A stretch of DNA of 64,000 nucleotides, taken from NCBI RefSeq assembly GCF_025643335.1, contig NZ_CP092489.1, positions 4,784,501 to 4,848,500 on the forward strand. The letters are read 5' to 3'. The DNA is from Endozoicomonas sp. Mp262 (GTDB lineage Bacteria > Pseudomonadota > Gammaproteobacteria > Pseudomonadales > Endozoicomonadaceae). Below are positions 52,269-61,936 of the stretch, piece after piece. Position numbers and translations under genes: made by a program. Every line of letters starts with the position of its first letter. Position 1 is the stretch's first letter. The notes below the pieces were generated by a model that saw only the letters and a list, made by a program, of their open reading frames with translations, searched no databases and was not told where the DNA came from.

Positions 52269-54050
52269 TTAATGGCTGACTGCAGATGCCGGATCACGAC
52301 GGATACGAAGGTTCAGATCCCGCAGTTGGTTCGCATCAACCGTTCCCGGAGCCTGGGTCAACAGACAGGCGGCAGACTGGGTTTTCGGGAAGGCAATCAC
52401 TTCACGAATATTGTCAGTGCCGCACATGAGCATCACCAGACGATCCAGGCCGAACGCCAAACCACCGTGAGGAGGCGCACCGTACTTCAGGGCATCCAGC
52501 AGGAAGCCAAACTTCTCCCGCTGCTCTTCTTCATCAATATTCAGCACACGGAATACGGTCTGCTGCATGGTTTCTTCATGAATACGTACAGAACCACCAC
52601 CTACTTCGTAACCATTCAGAACCATATCATAAGCTCTGGACAGCGCTGTTGCAGGATTGGCCATCAGTTCGTCTGGCGTGCAGGTTGGGGCAGTAAACGG
52701 ATGGTGCAGGGCCGTGAGGTTACCTTTATCGTCTTCCTCAAACATGGGGAAGTTAACCACCCAGAGAGGTGCCCATTCACGGGTGAACAGGTTGAGGTCA
52801 GCACCCAGCTTGCAACGCAGTGCACCCAGAGCTTCATTAACAACCTTCTCTTTATCTGCGCCAAAGAACACAATATCGCCATTCTGGGCTCCAACGCGTT
52901 CCATAATCTGCATGGTCACGTCTTCACCCAGGAACTTGATGATAGGAGATTGCAGACCATTAGCACCATTTTCAATGGCATTCACCTTGATCCAGGCCAG
53001 GCCTTTGGCACCGTAAATGCTGACGAATTTAGTGTATTCATCAATCTGCTTACGGCTCAGCTCAGCACCACCGGTTACTTTCAGGGCTGCCACACGGCCT
53101 TTAGGGTCTTCAGCCGGGCCTTTGAATACTTTGAATTCGATGCTGGCCATCAGGTCAGCCACATCTACCAACTCCAGAGGAATACGCAGGTCTGGCTTAT
53201 CGGAGCCATAACGACGCATGGCTTCTTCATAGCTCATCTGTGGGAATTCACCCAGATCTACGCCTTTAATATCCTTAAGCAGTTTTTTCACCAGACCTTC
53301 AGTCAGCCCCATGATCTGCTCTTCTTCCATAAAGGAAGTCTCAATATCGATCTGGGTAAATTCTGGCTGACGGTCAGCACGCAGATCTTCGTCACGGAAA
53401 CACTTGACGATCTGATAGTAACGGTCAAAGCCAGACACCATCAGTAGCTGCTTGAACAGCTGTGGAGATTGGGGCAGGGCAAAGAAAGAGCCTGCATGGG
53501 TACGGCTGGGAACCAGATAATCCCTGGCACCTTCAGGCGTAGCCCTGGTCAGTACAGGAGTTTCAATATCCAGGAAACCATGAGCATCCATATAGTTACG
53601 GACAGCACGGGTAATCTTGCTGCGTAGTACCAGTTTTTCCTGCATCTCGGGACGACGCAGGTCAATATAACGATGTCTCAGGCGAACATCTTCACCCACA
53701 TCAGAGTATTCATCCAGAGGGAATGGCGGTGTCTGGGCACTGTTAAGAATCTCCAGCTGCTTACCCAGAACTTCAATCTCACCCGTTCCCATATTGGTAT
53801 TCACGGTACCTTCAGGACGGGGACGAACACGACCGGTTACTTTCAGCACATATTCACTGCGGGACTTGTCCGCCAGGGCAAAGGCTTCTTCCGTATCCGG
53901 ATCAAAAACCACCTGAGCAATACCTTCACGGTCACGCAGATCCAGGAAAATAACGCCTCCGTGATCACGGCGGCGATGCACCCAACCGCAAAGGGTGACC
54001 TCCTGCCCGTCATGGGAAAGATTCAGTTCGCCGCAATAATGGCTGCGCAT
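52269..54050 (-). CDS. aspS: aspartyl-tRNA synthetase
   Basis: 594 residues from ATG 54050 ([20 protein letters not shown]), with GAGGT 6 bases upstream. An OB-fold anticodon domain is followed by class II motifs: motif 2 [19 protein letters not shown] and motif 3 [16 protein letters not shown], with [13 protein letters not shown]. It charges tRNA-Asp, five copies of which are encoded in this window. E. coli AspRS is 590 residues. Confidence 0.97.
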   Translation of the reverse strand: MRSHYCGELNLSHDGQEVTLCGWVHRRRDHGGVIFLDLRDREGIAQVVFDPDTEEAFALADKSRSEYVLKVTGRVRPRPEGTVNTNMGTGEIEVLGKQLEILNSAQTPPFPLDEYSDVGEDVRLRHRYIDLRRPEMQEKLVLRSKITRAVRNYMDAHGFLDIETPVLTRATPEGARDYLVPSRTHAGSFFALPQSPQLFKQLLMVSGFDRYYQIVKCFRDEDLRADRQPEFTQIDIETSFMEEEQIMGLTEGLVKKLLKDIKGVDLGEFPQMSYEEAMRRYGSDKPDLRIPLELVDVADLMASIEFKVFKGPAEDPKGRVAALKVTGGAELSRKQIDEYTKFVSIYGAKGLAWIKVNAIENGANGLQSPIIKFLGEDVTMQIMERVGAQNGDIVFFGADKEKVVNEALGALRCKLGADLNLFTREWAPLWVVNFPMFEEDDKGNLTALHHPFTAPTCTPDELMANPATALSRAYDMVLNGYEVGGGSVRIHEETMQQTVFRVLNIDEEEQREKFGFLLDALKYGAPPHGGLAFGLDRLVMLMCGTDNIREVIAFPKTQSAACLLTQAPGTVDANQLRDLNLRIRRDPASAVSH

Positions 54051-54117
54051 AATATACCTCAAAACAAGGGGGTTAATTCAGTTCTAACAGGCTTAATAGA
54101 TCAAGTCTGCCAAACCA

Positions 54118-54390
54118 TCAGTCACTCGTAGCAGCGCAAGAGCCACATCCACTCTTGCTGTCTTTACTTGGGCAGTGGTTATCACTGGATGCCAGATTTT
54201 TCTTTTTACCACCCTTGAAATCCGTTTCATACCAGCCACTGCCTTTCAACCTGAAAGCCGGTGCACTTAACAATTTTTTCAAATCAGCCTTGCCGCAGTC
54301 GGGGCAGTCAGTCAATACCGGATCACTGATTTTCTGAATAGCTTCAGTGACTTCACCACAACTCTGACACTGGTACTCATAAATTGGCAT
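54118..54390 (-). CDS. FmdB-family zinc ribbon protein
   Basis: 90 residues from ATG 54390 (MPIYEYQCQSCGEVTEAIQK). Four zinc-ligand Cys appear as CQSC and CPDC with KADLKKLLSAPAFRLKGSGW, the FmdB/CxxC_SSSS pattern. The C terminus adds further cysteines (KSGCGSCAATSD). Function is a regulatory or RNA-linked role in the family, not established. It is usually next to aspS, as here. Confidence 0.9.
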   Translation of the reverse strand: MPIYEYQCQSCGEVTEAIQKISDPVLTDCPDCGKADLKKLLSAPAFRLKGSGWYETDFKGGKKKNLASSDNHCPSKDSKSGCGSCAATSD

Positions 54391-54588
54391 GTAAGCGTAA
54401 TTTCCTTCGTCTGCTGCCACAAGGGGTTGTCGAGAATGGGCCTATCAGCCCCAAAGATCAAACCCGGGGTTAATTTGCCGTATTTTCACTATAAAAAAGC
54501 GGGAGATTATACCGCAAAGATGGGACTCTGCGAGAGAACTGATTTCTGAATTACCGATTCACGTCAACAAAAGTCATAGTTTCGCAGC

Positions 54589-54616
54589 TTGTCAATTTTT
54601 TGTCATTAACTTGTCA
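54589..54616 (+). repeat. three TTGTCA direct repeats at 11-bp period upstream of a porin
   Basis: TTGTCA occurs at 54589, 54600 and 54611, exactly 11 bp apart. The middle copy is followed 18 bases later by TATGCA and could be a -35 element. A regulator-binding array is inferred. Confidence 0.45.
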
Positions 54617-54654
54617 AGACAAGTATGCAAGACTGACGCCTCAAAACTTCAAGA

Positions 54655-54709
54655 GCGGTTTTAACCGCCCCAAAAACACTTAAAAAATAAGGGCTACTAG
54701 CAGCCCTTA
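54655..54709 (+). promoter_or_regulatory. two hairpins in the porin 5' leader
   Basis: GCGGTTTTAACCGC (54655-54668) is a perfect palindrome. TAAGGGCT, loop ACTAGC, AGCCCTTA (54688-54709) is an 8-bp stem. Both lie between the TTGTCA array and the porin ATG. Confidence 0.45.
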
Positions 54710-54743
54710 ACAATACTAACTGCATAAGAAAACGGGATATACG

Positions 54744-56063
54744 ATGAGGGTATTTAAGCTATCAGCCCTGGGGGCGGCGGTACTTGCAGCAACCGCAGTA
54801 ACCGCACAGGCTGATTTTTTAAACGACAGCCACTTTGACATTAAGCTGCGTAATGCTCATTTTGACCACAAAGTGGATGATGCTAATCCTGGCGCAACGA
54901 AGCAAGATTGGAGTCAGTGGTCTCAGGGTATCGAGGCTAACTTCAAGTCCGGATACCTGGCTGATGTCATCGGCTTTGATGCCTCTTACTACGGCGCCTT
55001 AAAACTGGATCATACCGGCATTGAAAAGCACGGCGATATGGGTGGACAGCTGCTGGGCAAGGGTGGTGAAGGTTACCACAAACTGGGTCAGGCTTACGTA
55101 AAGGCCAAGCTAGGCGATGAGCACCTGGGCTTTTATGGTCAGGCCGGATACATGTCAGGCAGCAAGGGCCTGATTCTGGGTTCCGGTTCCCGTTCAACAC
55201 CCAGCTCTTACCGCGGCCTGCATGGAGAAGTCAATGTTGATGATTTCTCTTTCTACGCCAGCTATGTTGACCGTATAGGTTTCAGAACCGAAAGCAGCTG
55301 GGATAAATTCACCACCGCAGCCGGTGACATTGTAGATAACGCCTGGCAGGTGGGCGGCACTTACAACGCCAACAATTTCACCTCTGAACTGGTTTACCTT
55401 GAATCCAAGGACTACCGCAAGGAGTACATGCTCAACCTGGGATACACCTTCGACATCAATGAAGATATGAAACTGGTGGTTGACGGTAACTTCCACCGGG
55501 ATCAGGAAAACGGCAACCTGTTTGGCAAATCTTATATTGATAGCGACGGCAAAGCCCAGAAGACCGGTACCTTTGATGACAAAGCCTACCATCTGAACCT
55601 GAACACCCAGCTTGTCTATAAAGGCCTGGGCGTTATGCTTTCCTACGCTCAGACAGATGCCGAGAAAACCGGTGAGCTGGGTTACTTCAACTACATGTTT
55701 GCAGACAATGAGTACGGTGCCAGCCCATCACAGGTTAGCCGTTATGTTTCTGACTTCATGTACGACGGTGAGAAAGTATGGCAGTTATCCGCCAGCTATA
55801 ACTTCGCTGACCTGAGCGTACCGGGTCTGGATGCCACCCTGAGCCATACCCGCGGCTCTAACATCAAGGATCCAACCAAAGACAAGATGAGCAGCGAACA
55901 CGAAACCGACCTGATTGTCAGCTATGCCATTCAGGACGGTACCTTCAAGGGTGTTTCCTTCAAGGCCATCAAAGGCTGGCATACTGCCAACTATGACAGC
56001 AAGAAAGATGTGGATACCGAGCACCTGAGGGTCTACCTGGACTACACAATCAATGTATTCTAA
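54744..56063 (+). CDS. OprD/chitoporin-like outer membrane porin
   Basis: A 439-residue protein with a signal peptide (MRVFKLSALGAAVLAATAVT, cut after AQA) and repeated amphipathic beta strands. It ends YLDYTINVF, with the terminal Phe typical of BAM substrates. The start DFLNDSHFDIKLRNAHFDH and SDVIGFDASYYGALKL-like stretches place it in the OprD family, whose members take up amino acids, peptides or chitooligosaccharides. The substrate is not decided here. Strong leader structures and a perfect terminator suggest high expression. Confidence 0.9.
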   Translation: MRVFKLSALGAAVLAATAVTAQADFLNDSHFDIKLRNAHFDHKVDDANPGATKQDWSQWSQGIEANFKSGYLADVIGFDASYYGALKLDHTGIEKHGDMGGQLLGKGGEGYHKLGQAYVKAKLGDEHLGFYGQAGYMSGSKGLILGSGSRSTPSSYRGLHGEVNVDDFSFYASYVDRIGFRTESSWDKFTTAAGDIVDNAWQVGGTYNANNFTSELVYLESKDYRKEYMLNLGYTFDINEDMKLVVDGNFHRDQENGNLFGKSYIDSDGKAQKTGTFDDKAYHLNLNTQLVYKGLGVMLSYAQTDAEKTGELGYFNYMFADNEYGASPSQVSRYVSDFMYDGEKVWQLSASYNFADLSVPGLDATLSHTRGSNIKDPTKDKMSSEHETDLIVSYAIQDGTFKGVSFKAIKGWHTANYDSKKDVDTEHLRVYLDYTINVF

Positions 56064-56090
56064 AGACTAAAAACAGCTCTGTTACACCAA

Positions 56091-56118
56091 AAAACGTCGC
56101 TTGAAAGCGACGTTTTTT
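56091..56118 (+). terminator. rho-independent terminator of the first porin
   Basis: AACGTCGC, loop TTGAAA, GCGACGTT and a T run, about 30 bases after the stop codon. Confidence 0.92.
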
Positions 56119-56120
56119 AT

Positions 56121-56294
56121 GTTCGTAGCGTAGCAAAAATGCTTAAAGAAAATCCCTTAATGGGTAAGATCGGGCGTATTCATGGAACCAGAGAGCTGAT
56201 TGTTGCAGATACCCCACTAACACTGATTTATGTTGCAGAAAAAGAATTGATCAACATACTCTTTGTCTCTCATCATCGGCAACGATGGTCCTGA
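56121..56294 (+). pseudogene. C-terminal remnant of a ParE/RelE-type toxin gene
   Basis: Immediately after the terminator an open frame reads VRSVAKMLKENPLMGKIGRI, then HGTRELIVADTPLTLIYVAE and NILFVSHHRQRWS before TGA. The pattern GxxGRIxGTRELxVxxTPxxLxY and the terminal His/Arg-rich tail match the last half of ParE/RelE toxins. The N-terminal half and any antitoxin are missing, so it is a decayed toxin-antitoxin module. The remainder up to 56,449 shows no supported gene. Confidence 0.65.
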
Positions 56295-56449
56295 TAACCA
56301 GTCTCTATATTTTTTCAGTGAAATAAATGAACCTGCTGAAAGCAGGCCATTATCATATTTAAAAAACGAGGTAGGTGTTCAAGGTCAGATTGTGACTACT
56401 ACAAATCAGCATCCGGTGAATGATTTGAACATTATTGGTTCCAAAACCA

Positions 56450-57913
56450 TCAAGCCCTGGAATGACGACTAATTTCCCCTTCAGTCCTCTCCCGTTCCTT
56501 TTCAGACTCAGCCACCATTGCCAGAGCCTGAGACTCTAATGCCTCAACCGCCTGAAGCAAAGCCAGCCTCTGGCTAGCCCGGGCTGATTCAGTGATCACA
56601 TCTTCCTGACGGCTTGCGGCAAGATTGATAGCCACCCTGTCTCGCTCATTTTCATCCAATTCTGGCAGCAGTTCGGATAATGTCCGGGATAACCGTGAGT
56701 CGGCAGCCTGCACAGTAGCACCAGGCTTCCCCTCATCCGCAGTAGCAGCCTCCCGCAAAAGGTCTGTGAACACCGTCTCAAACCGGCTCATTGCCTCGGA
56801 TAGTTTATCGGTTAACTGGTCAACTGGCAGGTCATTCAGCACCTTTTCAGTGAACGCCTGAACATCCTCCAGATCAGCAGTACCAAAAAGAGCCAGAACT
56901 TCATCAGGCACGTTAATTCCAAACCGGTTCAACTCCAGTGCCAGCCGTTGCTCACTTTCCAGTTCATCATCCCGCTTATGCTGGTTTCTTATTTGCTCTT
57001 TTCCCAACTCACTTAATTCTTTCTTTTCCTCCCTGAGCCGCTGACGATCTTTAGCATTTTCCAGAGAGAGCTCATGGTTTTCTACCGAACGTTTGGCACG
57101 TTCATCCTCACCGGTTCTGAGAGCCGATGAATCAAAACGCTGCTTAACCCCCTCTGTGACAGCAAAAATCCTGTTCAAATCACTCTGAAGTTCAACGCTC
57201 AGTTGTTTTTCATTAGTGCTGATCAGCCCTCTGAGCGTATTAATCCCCACATCCAGCTCGTCAATTTCTGTATCCAGCTGCGCTATTTCCTGCTGGAGCT
57301 GGGCAATAGCGGCCTCCAGCGCCGAGTTATCCCCTCCGGCGTCTGCACCTTGTAACTCTTGCTGCTTTTGCTCAAGCAGCACTTGTTTCTCTGACCGTAA
57401 ATCCGTTTTTTGATTCCATAATGCGAACTTGTCAGCCAGATCCATTCTTTGAAAAATAACGTCCCTTGCCCTCTCAATCTGACCGTCATACTTGGTTAAA
57501 AGAGAACCCAGCGCAGCATCTATGCTTTCAGCCCCCGCCATAGTTTTCATATCCGACACAGCCCCTTTGATCAAAAGCAGAATCGATGCAGTATCAGCCA
57601 CATCCAGTGCCGCAACGTCAATATTACTGAACTGCTTGATAGCCGCCTGAATACCAGAAAGACTGGTTTTAACGGCAAACTCGGTGAAGTTCTGTCCCGT
57701 CAAGGAGGACTCTGCCGGAGGAGGATCAAGGTTTGGCAAGTCCCCTTCCCCGGACTCTGAAGCAACCCCGGCCACCACCTCTGAGGTGGTGGCCGTAGCG
57801 TAGCCTATAGAGACTTTTTCACCAGAGGCAACTCCTGGCATGTCACTATTGGCAGGTATGGGTGTATTTTTACCTGAAGGAAGAATCCCCCCGTTATCTA
57901 CTGGTCCAGACAT
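56450..57913 (-). CDS. coiled-coil protein, candidate type III secretion substrate
   Basis: A 487-residue protein with no signal peptide and no membrane helix strong enough to call. The N-terminal 80 residues are Ser/Gly/Pro-rich and flexible, as in many type III secreted proteins. Residues 175-235 and 265-310 are coiled coil (QLQQEIAQLDTEIDELDVGI; KDRQRLREEKKELSELGKEQ). GGGAGGAG lies 6 bases before ATG. The gene starts 1 base after the stop of an SycD/LcrH-type chaperone gene, the usual arrangement for chaperone and secreted partner. No effector family is recognised, so the function is inferred from the partnership. Confidence 0.7.
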   Translation of the reverse strand: MSGPVDNGGILPSGKNTPIPANSDMPGVASGEKVSIGYATATTSEVVAGVASESGEGDLPNLDPPPAESSLTGQNFTEFAVKTSLSGIQAAIKQFSNIDVAALDVADTASILLLIKGAVSDMKTMAGAESIDAALGSLLTKYDGQIERARDVIFQRMDLADKFALWNQKTDLRSEKQVLLEQKQQELQGADAGGDNSALEAAIAQLQQEIAQLDTEIDELDVGINTLRGLISTNEKQLSVELQSDLNRIFAVTEGVKQRFDSSALRTGEDERAKRSVENHELSLENAKDRQRLREEKKELSELGKEQIRNQHKRDDELESEQRLALELNRFGINVPDEVLALFGTADLEDVQAFTEKVLNDLPVDQLTDKLSEAMSRFETVFTDLLREAATADEGKPGATVQAADSRLSRTLSELLPELDENERDRVAINLAASRQEDVITESARASQRLALLQAVEALESQALAMVAESEKERERTEGEISRHSRA

Positions 57914-57914
57914 A

Positions 57915-58409
57915 TCAGCTCCTCCCTGAATGCTGACTGATTACTTTTTTTAAACGCTTTATCTGCTGACGCTCATGTTCCCATTGATCACCCTCATTCA
58001 CCAGGAATTCTGCCTTTTTCAAAAAATCTGACGCTTTCTCAAAGTTATTAAATTCAATCAGGCATTGAACCTTGCAAATATGAGCGCGGGGATCTTTTTT
58101 ATCGATACTTTCCGCTTGCTCAAACACCATGAAAGCCCGGTCAAATTGTTTTAAGGCCATTAAAGTTGCTCCCAGGCCCAGCAGGTAAGTATGGGCATGA
58201 TGATCCATGAGCGATAGATAGTGAAATAAAGTGAGCGCATCTCCATATCGTCCTGCGCAATAGTGGCTATAGGCAACCCGATAAATGGTATTCATTTTTT
58301 CCTGGTTTAATCCACGGAGTTCTTTAAGGCAACCACCACCGGCAAGAAAGGTTAGCTGAGAAGGATAATCCCCGGAATCCGAATGATCAGAAGGCAAGTT
58401 TGGCGCCAT
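57915..58409 (-). CDS. type III secretion chaperone, SycD/LcrH/SicA family
   Basis: 164 residues from ATG 58409; a GTG at 58415 is possible. A class II chaperone TPR core is visible: IYRVAYSHYCAGRYGDALTL, FHYLSLMDHHAHTYLLGLGA with TLMALKQFDRAFMVFEQAES, and KVQCLIEFNNFEKASDFLKK. These chaperones bind hydrophobic translocators or other secreted substrates before export. The expected partner is encoded 1 base downstream. No secretion-apparatus genes occur in the window, so the pair is an orphan. Confidence 0.8.
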   Translation of the reverse strand: MAPNLPSDHSDSGDYPSQLTFLAGGGCLKELRGLNQEKMNTIYRVAYSHYCAGRYGDALTLFHYLSLMDHHAHTYLLGLGATLMALKQFDRAFMVFEQAESIDKKDPRAHICKVQCLIEFNNFEKASDFLKKAEFLVNEGDQWEHERQQIKRLKKVISQHSGRS

Positions 58410-58655
58410 TCTCACTGTCTCCCTCTATTTTTATCGTCACTTCCTTTTATTATAAGCGTTCTTAAAGCCAGCCCTCATAGATATTAGTCTACGCATATAA
58501 AATCTCATTAATTTCAAAAAGTTATCAATTTACTTGAAAAACTGCTAATTACTGTTTTACTAGTTAGCGATGAAATAACAATGTCAATTATTAATAGAAA
58601 TTAATAGCTATAAAATGCGGCCACCGCTAATAACACAAAATGGAGTCCAATCCTG

Positions 58656-59249
58656 ATGAAACCTGCCGCTTTTCTCGCGATAAGTGTGCTTTTTCCACCA
58701 TTGATAGCAGTCAAAGACTCTTACGCCGATGCCAACCCCTCTGCATTTGAGCGCCCTGCTTTTGCGGAATATCAGCCTCTTGAAAGCCAGGAGATACTAA
58801 TCCCCGCTTATTACACGGGGCTTGATGACAACCATCCTATTTGTCAAAAGGATAGGAGTCACAAGCTATGCCTGGCCTTGAGCGCTGAAGAAAATGTTTA
58901 CAGACCTGATAGTGAAAGAGCATGGAAGGCGGGAATACATTATGACTTCAGTGAAATTATCACGCCTGGGCTAACCCTGGATTACTATTTTCCAAAAGCC
59001 GTAGATAATGAATGGATGAGCAAAAAGAAAAATGAGGAAAATCAGAATAAATATAAACACAGTATAAAATTAAGATATGCTTTCCAAACACAAGCATTAA
59101 AAGGATTAAGCCTTAAATTTGAATACTCCCAACACTATAGCAATCAAAACACTGACTCTCAAAAAAACAATGATAAAATAATGCCTTATAAAGATAATAA
59201 TAAGTCGGACATGGGGCTATATATCAATTATACAATTAATGTCTTTTAA
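58656..59249 (+). CDS. mini-porin: signal peptide plus C-terminal OprD-like barrel segment
   Basis: A 197-residue protein. It has a signal sequence (MKPAAFLAISVLFPPLIAVK), a 70-residue acidic segment with two Cys (HPICQKDRSHKLCLALS), and a C-terminal half made of alternating strands (ITPGLTLDYYFPKA, YKHSIKLRYAFQTQAL, GLSLKFEYSQHY) ending GLYINYTINVF, the same ending as the first porin. It therefore lacks about two thirds of a porin. It is either a degraded paralogue or a small outer membrane protein. The AT-rich 3' end differs from both neighbours. Confidence 0.65.
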   Translation: MKPAAFLAISVLFPPLIAVKDSYADANPSAFERPAFAEYQPLESQEILIPAYYTGLDDNHPICQKDRSHKLCLALSAEENVYRPDSERAWKAGIHYDFSEIITPGLTLDYYFPKAVDNEWMSKKKNEENQNKYKHSIKLRYAFQTQALKGLSLKFEYSQHYSNQNTDSQKNNDKIMPYKDNNKSDMGLYINYTINVF

Positions 59250-59400
59250 TTGTTTTTTCAATTACCCTTGCATAATTCCCTGTTTTTAGATAAGAATTAA
59301 TCAGTACGCCTGTGGGGAGGTTTCAGAGTATGTAAACCCATACTTTTTAAGGATGGAGAAACCGAGGCGACAATTAATAAACAGCAAGGAGCTAAACAAA

Positions 59401-60735
59401 ATGAAGCTTGCACGTTTAAATGCCCTAAGCGCTGCAGTGATGTTAGCCTCAACCGCTTATGCTAACGATTTCATTGATGACGCCAGCCTGGATATCCACC
59501 TCAGGAATTATTACAAACATGACCTGAAAGATGATAAAGGTGTCAATGATAATAAGTCACAAATTGCCTGGACACAGGCAGTACGTATCAATCTGAGTTC
59601 TGGCTATTATGCCAACCTTGTGGGTGTTGACCTGGGTGTCCATCATGCCCTGAAACTCAGAGGTACAGATGGACGGGGGGATACCGGTCTCCTTTTGGAA
59701 ACCACAAATAGTGATGGAAAAGAATATGTGGGTTACGGCAAAACATCCTATGCCATTAAGTTCAACCTAATGGATATGGGGGTTGCAAAATACGGTCGTA
59801 TGTATATGGATACTCCATTGCTGAGCGACTCGGATTCCCGGTCATTACCCAGCCTCACCGAAGGGTTTTATGCAGAAGGCGCCTTTGGGGCTGCCAGTGT
59901 TTACGGCATTATTGCTTTAAAAGAAAACCCCAAGGGTCAGTCTGGCTTTGATAACTATGGCTATGTCAAGGGCAATGATAAGGATAAGCAGTCCGTCCAG
60001 ATCATTGGTGGCGGCTATGATTTTGGCCATGGCTTCTATGCCAACCTGGCCTATGGACAACAGAAGGAAATTGCCAAAAAGTACTTTGCAGATCTCAACT
60101 ATTCCACCGAACTTGAGGGGGTCGGGGTTGATGTGGGCATCCAGTATGGCAAAAATTCAATCAGTGGCAAGTCCAAAGACGATATAGACAAAAATGTCGC
60201 CAAGTCGGACACCAACCAATATGCCTGGGGAGCCAAGGCAATAGCTACCTATGGAGCAGCTTCCATTGGGGTGACCTATACCGATGTCGAAAAGACCGAT
60301 ATTGGCAGTTACCAATTTGAGTGGGGCATGACAGAAATGTCAGATGGAGATCAGGTCATGGACTCCAGCGGCTATTTTGGCTACAACGCTCTACAATACA
60401 GTGATTTTAACAAGAGTGGGCAAAAAGCCTGGGGTATTAATGCCAGTTATGACTTCGATGCACTGGTAGAGGGACTCAGTGTCTACGGTGCCTATGTAAG
60501 CGGCAAGGTTAATGAAAAAGGCAATGTGGGCAGTGATGACCCCGACAGCTGGACAGAAAAAGAGTACAACCTGGGCGTATCCTATGCCGTTCCCATGGTG
60601 GAAGGCCTTTCCGCCCATGTCCAGTATGCCCACAACACTCAGGAAGACAAAGGCACCCCGAAAAATAACCAAAAGAAAGATGTTGTCACTACAGACACCC
60701 GGGTTATCATCAAGTATGACTTGGCTGTTTTCTAG
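59401..60735 (+). CDS. OprD-like outer membrane porin
   Basis: 444 residues from ATG 59401 (AAGGAG 8 bases upstream; the upstream frame to 59353 is untranslated). A signal peptide (MKLARLNALSAAVMLASTAY, cut before NDF) precedes DFIDDASLDIHLRNYY, the OprD-family start, and the protein ends VIIKYDLAVF. About 16 strands are implied by length. It is a paralogue of the porin at 54744 with a different set of loops, so probably a different substrate. Confidence 0.9.
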   Translation: MKLARLNALSAAVMLASTAYANDFIDDASLDIHLRNYYKHDLKDDKGVNDNKSQIAWTQAVRINLSSGYYANLVGVDLGVHHALKLRGTDGRGDTGLLLETTNSDGKEYVGYGKTSYAIKFNLMDMGVAKYGRMYMDTPLLSDSDSRSLPSLTEGFYAEGAFGAASVYGIIALKENPKGQSGFDNYGYVKGNDKDKQSVQIIGGGYDFGHGFYANLAYGQQKEIAKKYFADLNYSTELEGVGVDVGIQYGKNSISGKSKDDIDKNVAKSDTNQYAWGAKAIATYGAASIGVTYTDVEKTDIGSYQFEWGMTEMSDGDQVMDSSGYFGYNALQYSDFNKSGQKAWGINASYDFDALVEGLSVYGAYVSGKVNEKGNVGSDDPDSWTEKEYNLGVSYAVPMVEGLSAHVQYAHNTQEDKGTPKNNQKKDVVTTDTRVIIKYDLAVF

Positions 60736-60786
60736 GCAATAGCCATAACATACCTGTCTTCCAAGACTTTCTTTCGAAACAACCAT

Positions 60787-60816
60787 GGCTTACCCCTGAT
60801 AAGGGTAAGCCTTTTT
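60787..60816 (+). terminator. rho-independent terminator of the third porin
   Basis: GGCTTACCC, loop CTGATAA, GGGTAAGCC and TTTTT. Confidence 0.93.
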
Positions 60817-60912
60817 AATTCAAAAATTTTAAATATCAGCTATTTATTTCACGTTAATAAAAAAATTAAATGACATGCCATAATATCCAAATCTGTTAAA
60901 AACAGTTAGCAC

Positions 60913-60944
60913 AAAAAATAAAGGAGGCATAAGCCTCCTTTATT
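60913..60944 (-). terminator. rho-independent terminator of the HU-like gene
   Basis: Minus strand AATAAAGGAGGC, loop TTAT, GCCTCCTTTATT and T run, 24 bases beyond the gene's stop. Confidence 0.85.
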
Positions 60945-60967
60945 AATTAGTGATCACTGCCCCGATA

Positions 60968-61309
60968 TTAAGAAACAGCAAATTCCTTAAGCTTCTTAAG
61001 AGGCCTTACTTTCACCTGGACAGTAGCAGGCTTGGCCGCCACATCCATCAACTCACCTGGCTTGAAAGGATTAGGCACACCTTTACGGGCCTTTTGAGCG
61101 GGCTTTTTCTTGGTGACTATTTTCAATAGCCCCGGCAATACAAACTCGCCACATCCACGCTTCTTTACATGCCGCTCGATAATATCACCCAGCTGCTCCA
61201 TCACCGCATTCACTTCCTTACGACTAAGGCCAGTATTCTCTGCGATTTCTGCCAGCATTTGAGTCTTATTATATCTTTCCTTAATGACGGATGACTTTTT
61301 AGCTGCCAT
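60968..61309 (-). CDS. HU-family DNA-binding protein with extended basic region
   Basis: 113 residues from ATG 61309 (AGGAG upstream). The HU fold is seen in KTQMLAEIAENTGLSRKEVN, then IIERHVKKRGCGEFVLPGLL and the beta-arm region KARKGVPNPFKPGELMDVAA. The C-terminal KVRPLKKLKEFAVS is basic. It is longer than E. coli HU (90) because of a Lys-rich N terminus (MAAKKSSVIKERYN). A nucleoid-structuring or regulator role is inferred. Confidence 0.88.
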   Translation of the reverse strand: MAAKKSSVIKERYNKTQMLAEIAENTGLSRKEVNAVMEQLGDIIERHVKKRGCGEFVLPGLLKIVTKKKPAQKARKGVPNPFKPGELMDVAAKPATVQVKVRPLKKLKEFAVS

Positions 61310-61936
61310 GCTACTCTCCTGATGAATTTCCATTTTTTCTAGGATGTGTAATTCAGTTAATTAACCAAATTACGATCTGCCACTACACCAGGCTGATTTA
61401 GGCACCTCTCTGTAAACACCACAGAACCCACTGCAGCAAGTTAAAGAATACATACCCTGTTAAGTTTATGCTCTTTACACCTATAACTTAAACAGCACAG
61501 ATCCGAGGCACATAGGAACACTATAATATCAGCATTTTTATACGTCGAGCATTTTTTTACTGCTTTTCAAAAGGTTTTTTTGGTATACGACAAAAATATT
61601 ATCTAAATCCATATAGCCCATCGATTATATATACTGCTTATACCGAATAAAAGTATTTTCATCGGCTATTTTCTTGTACTAAAAAATCAGCAATAACTAT
61701 ATTTCAGATTCACGATAACAGCGTGGTCATCCATATAACAAGCATTACTCATCACAATGGTTTGAGCTCTCAGCCAGATAGAGTTACATTAAAACAGGAA
61801 AAGACATTGTATTTAGCGCAGCAGCCAATGCTTGTTTATCCCATGACAGTGATATCAATACACTGCATGCTATAGTTGACTGCTTCGCATCAATCTTCTT
61901 CATGAGAGTTTACATAATAACGAAAGGGACCATGTC
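61310..61936. other. 627-bp AT-rich intergenic region
   Basis: No gene is seen. It should contain the promoter for the HU-like gene and a long leader or promoter for the cold-shock-domain gene; no clear consensus was identified. Confidence 0.5.

Noticed and set aside
52272-53447. 391-codon plus-strand open frame
   Set aside because: It is antisense to aspS, whose motifs and length are complete; the plus frame has no recognisable domain or ribosome site.
56263-56472. 69-codon plus frame after the toxin remnant
   Set aside because: No ATG with ribosome site, and it overlaps both the toxin remnant and the end of the coiled-coil gene in another frame.
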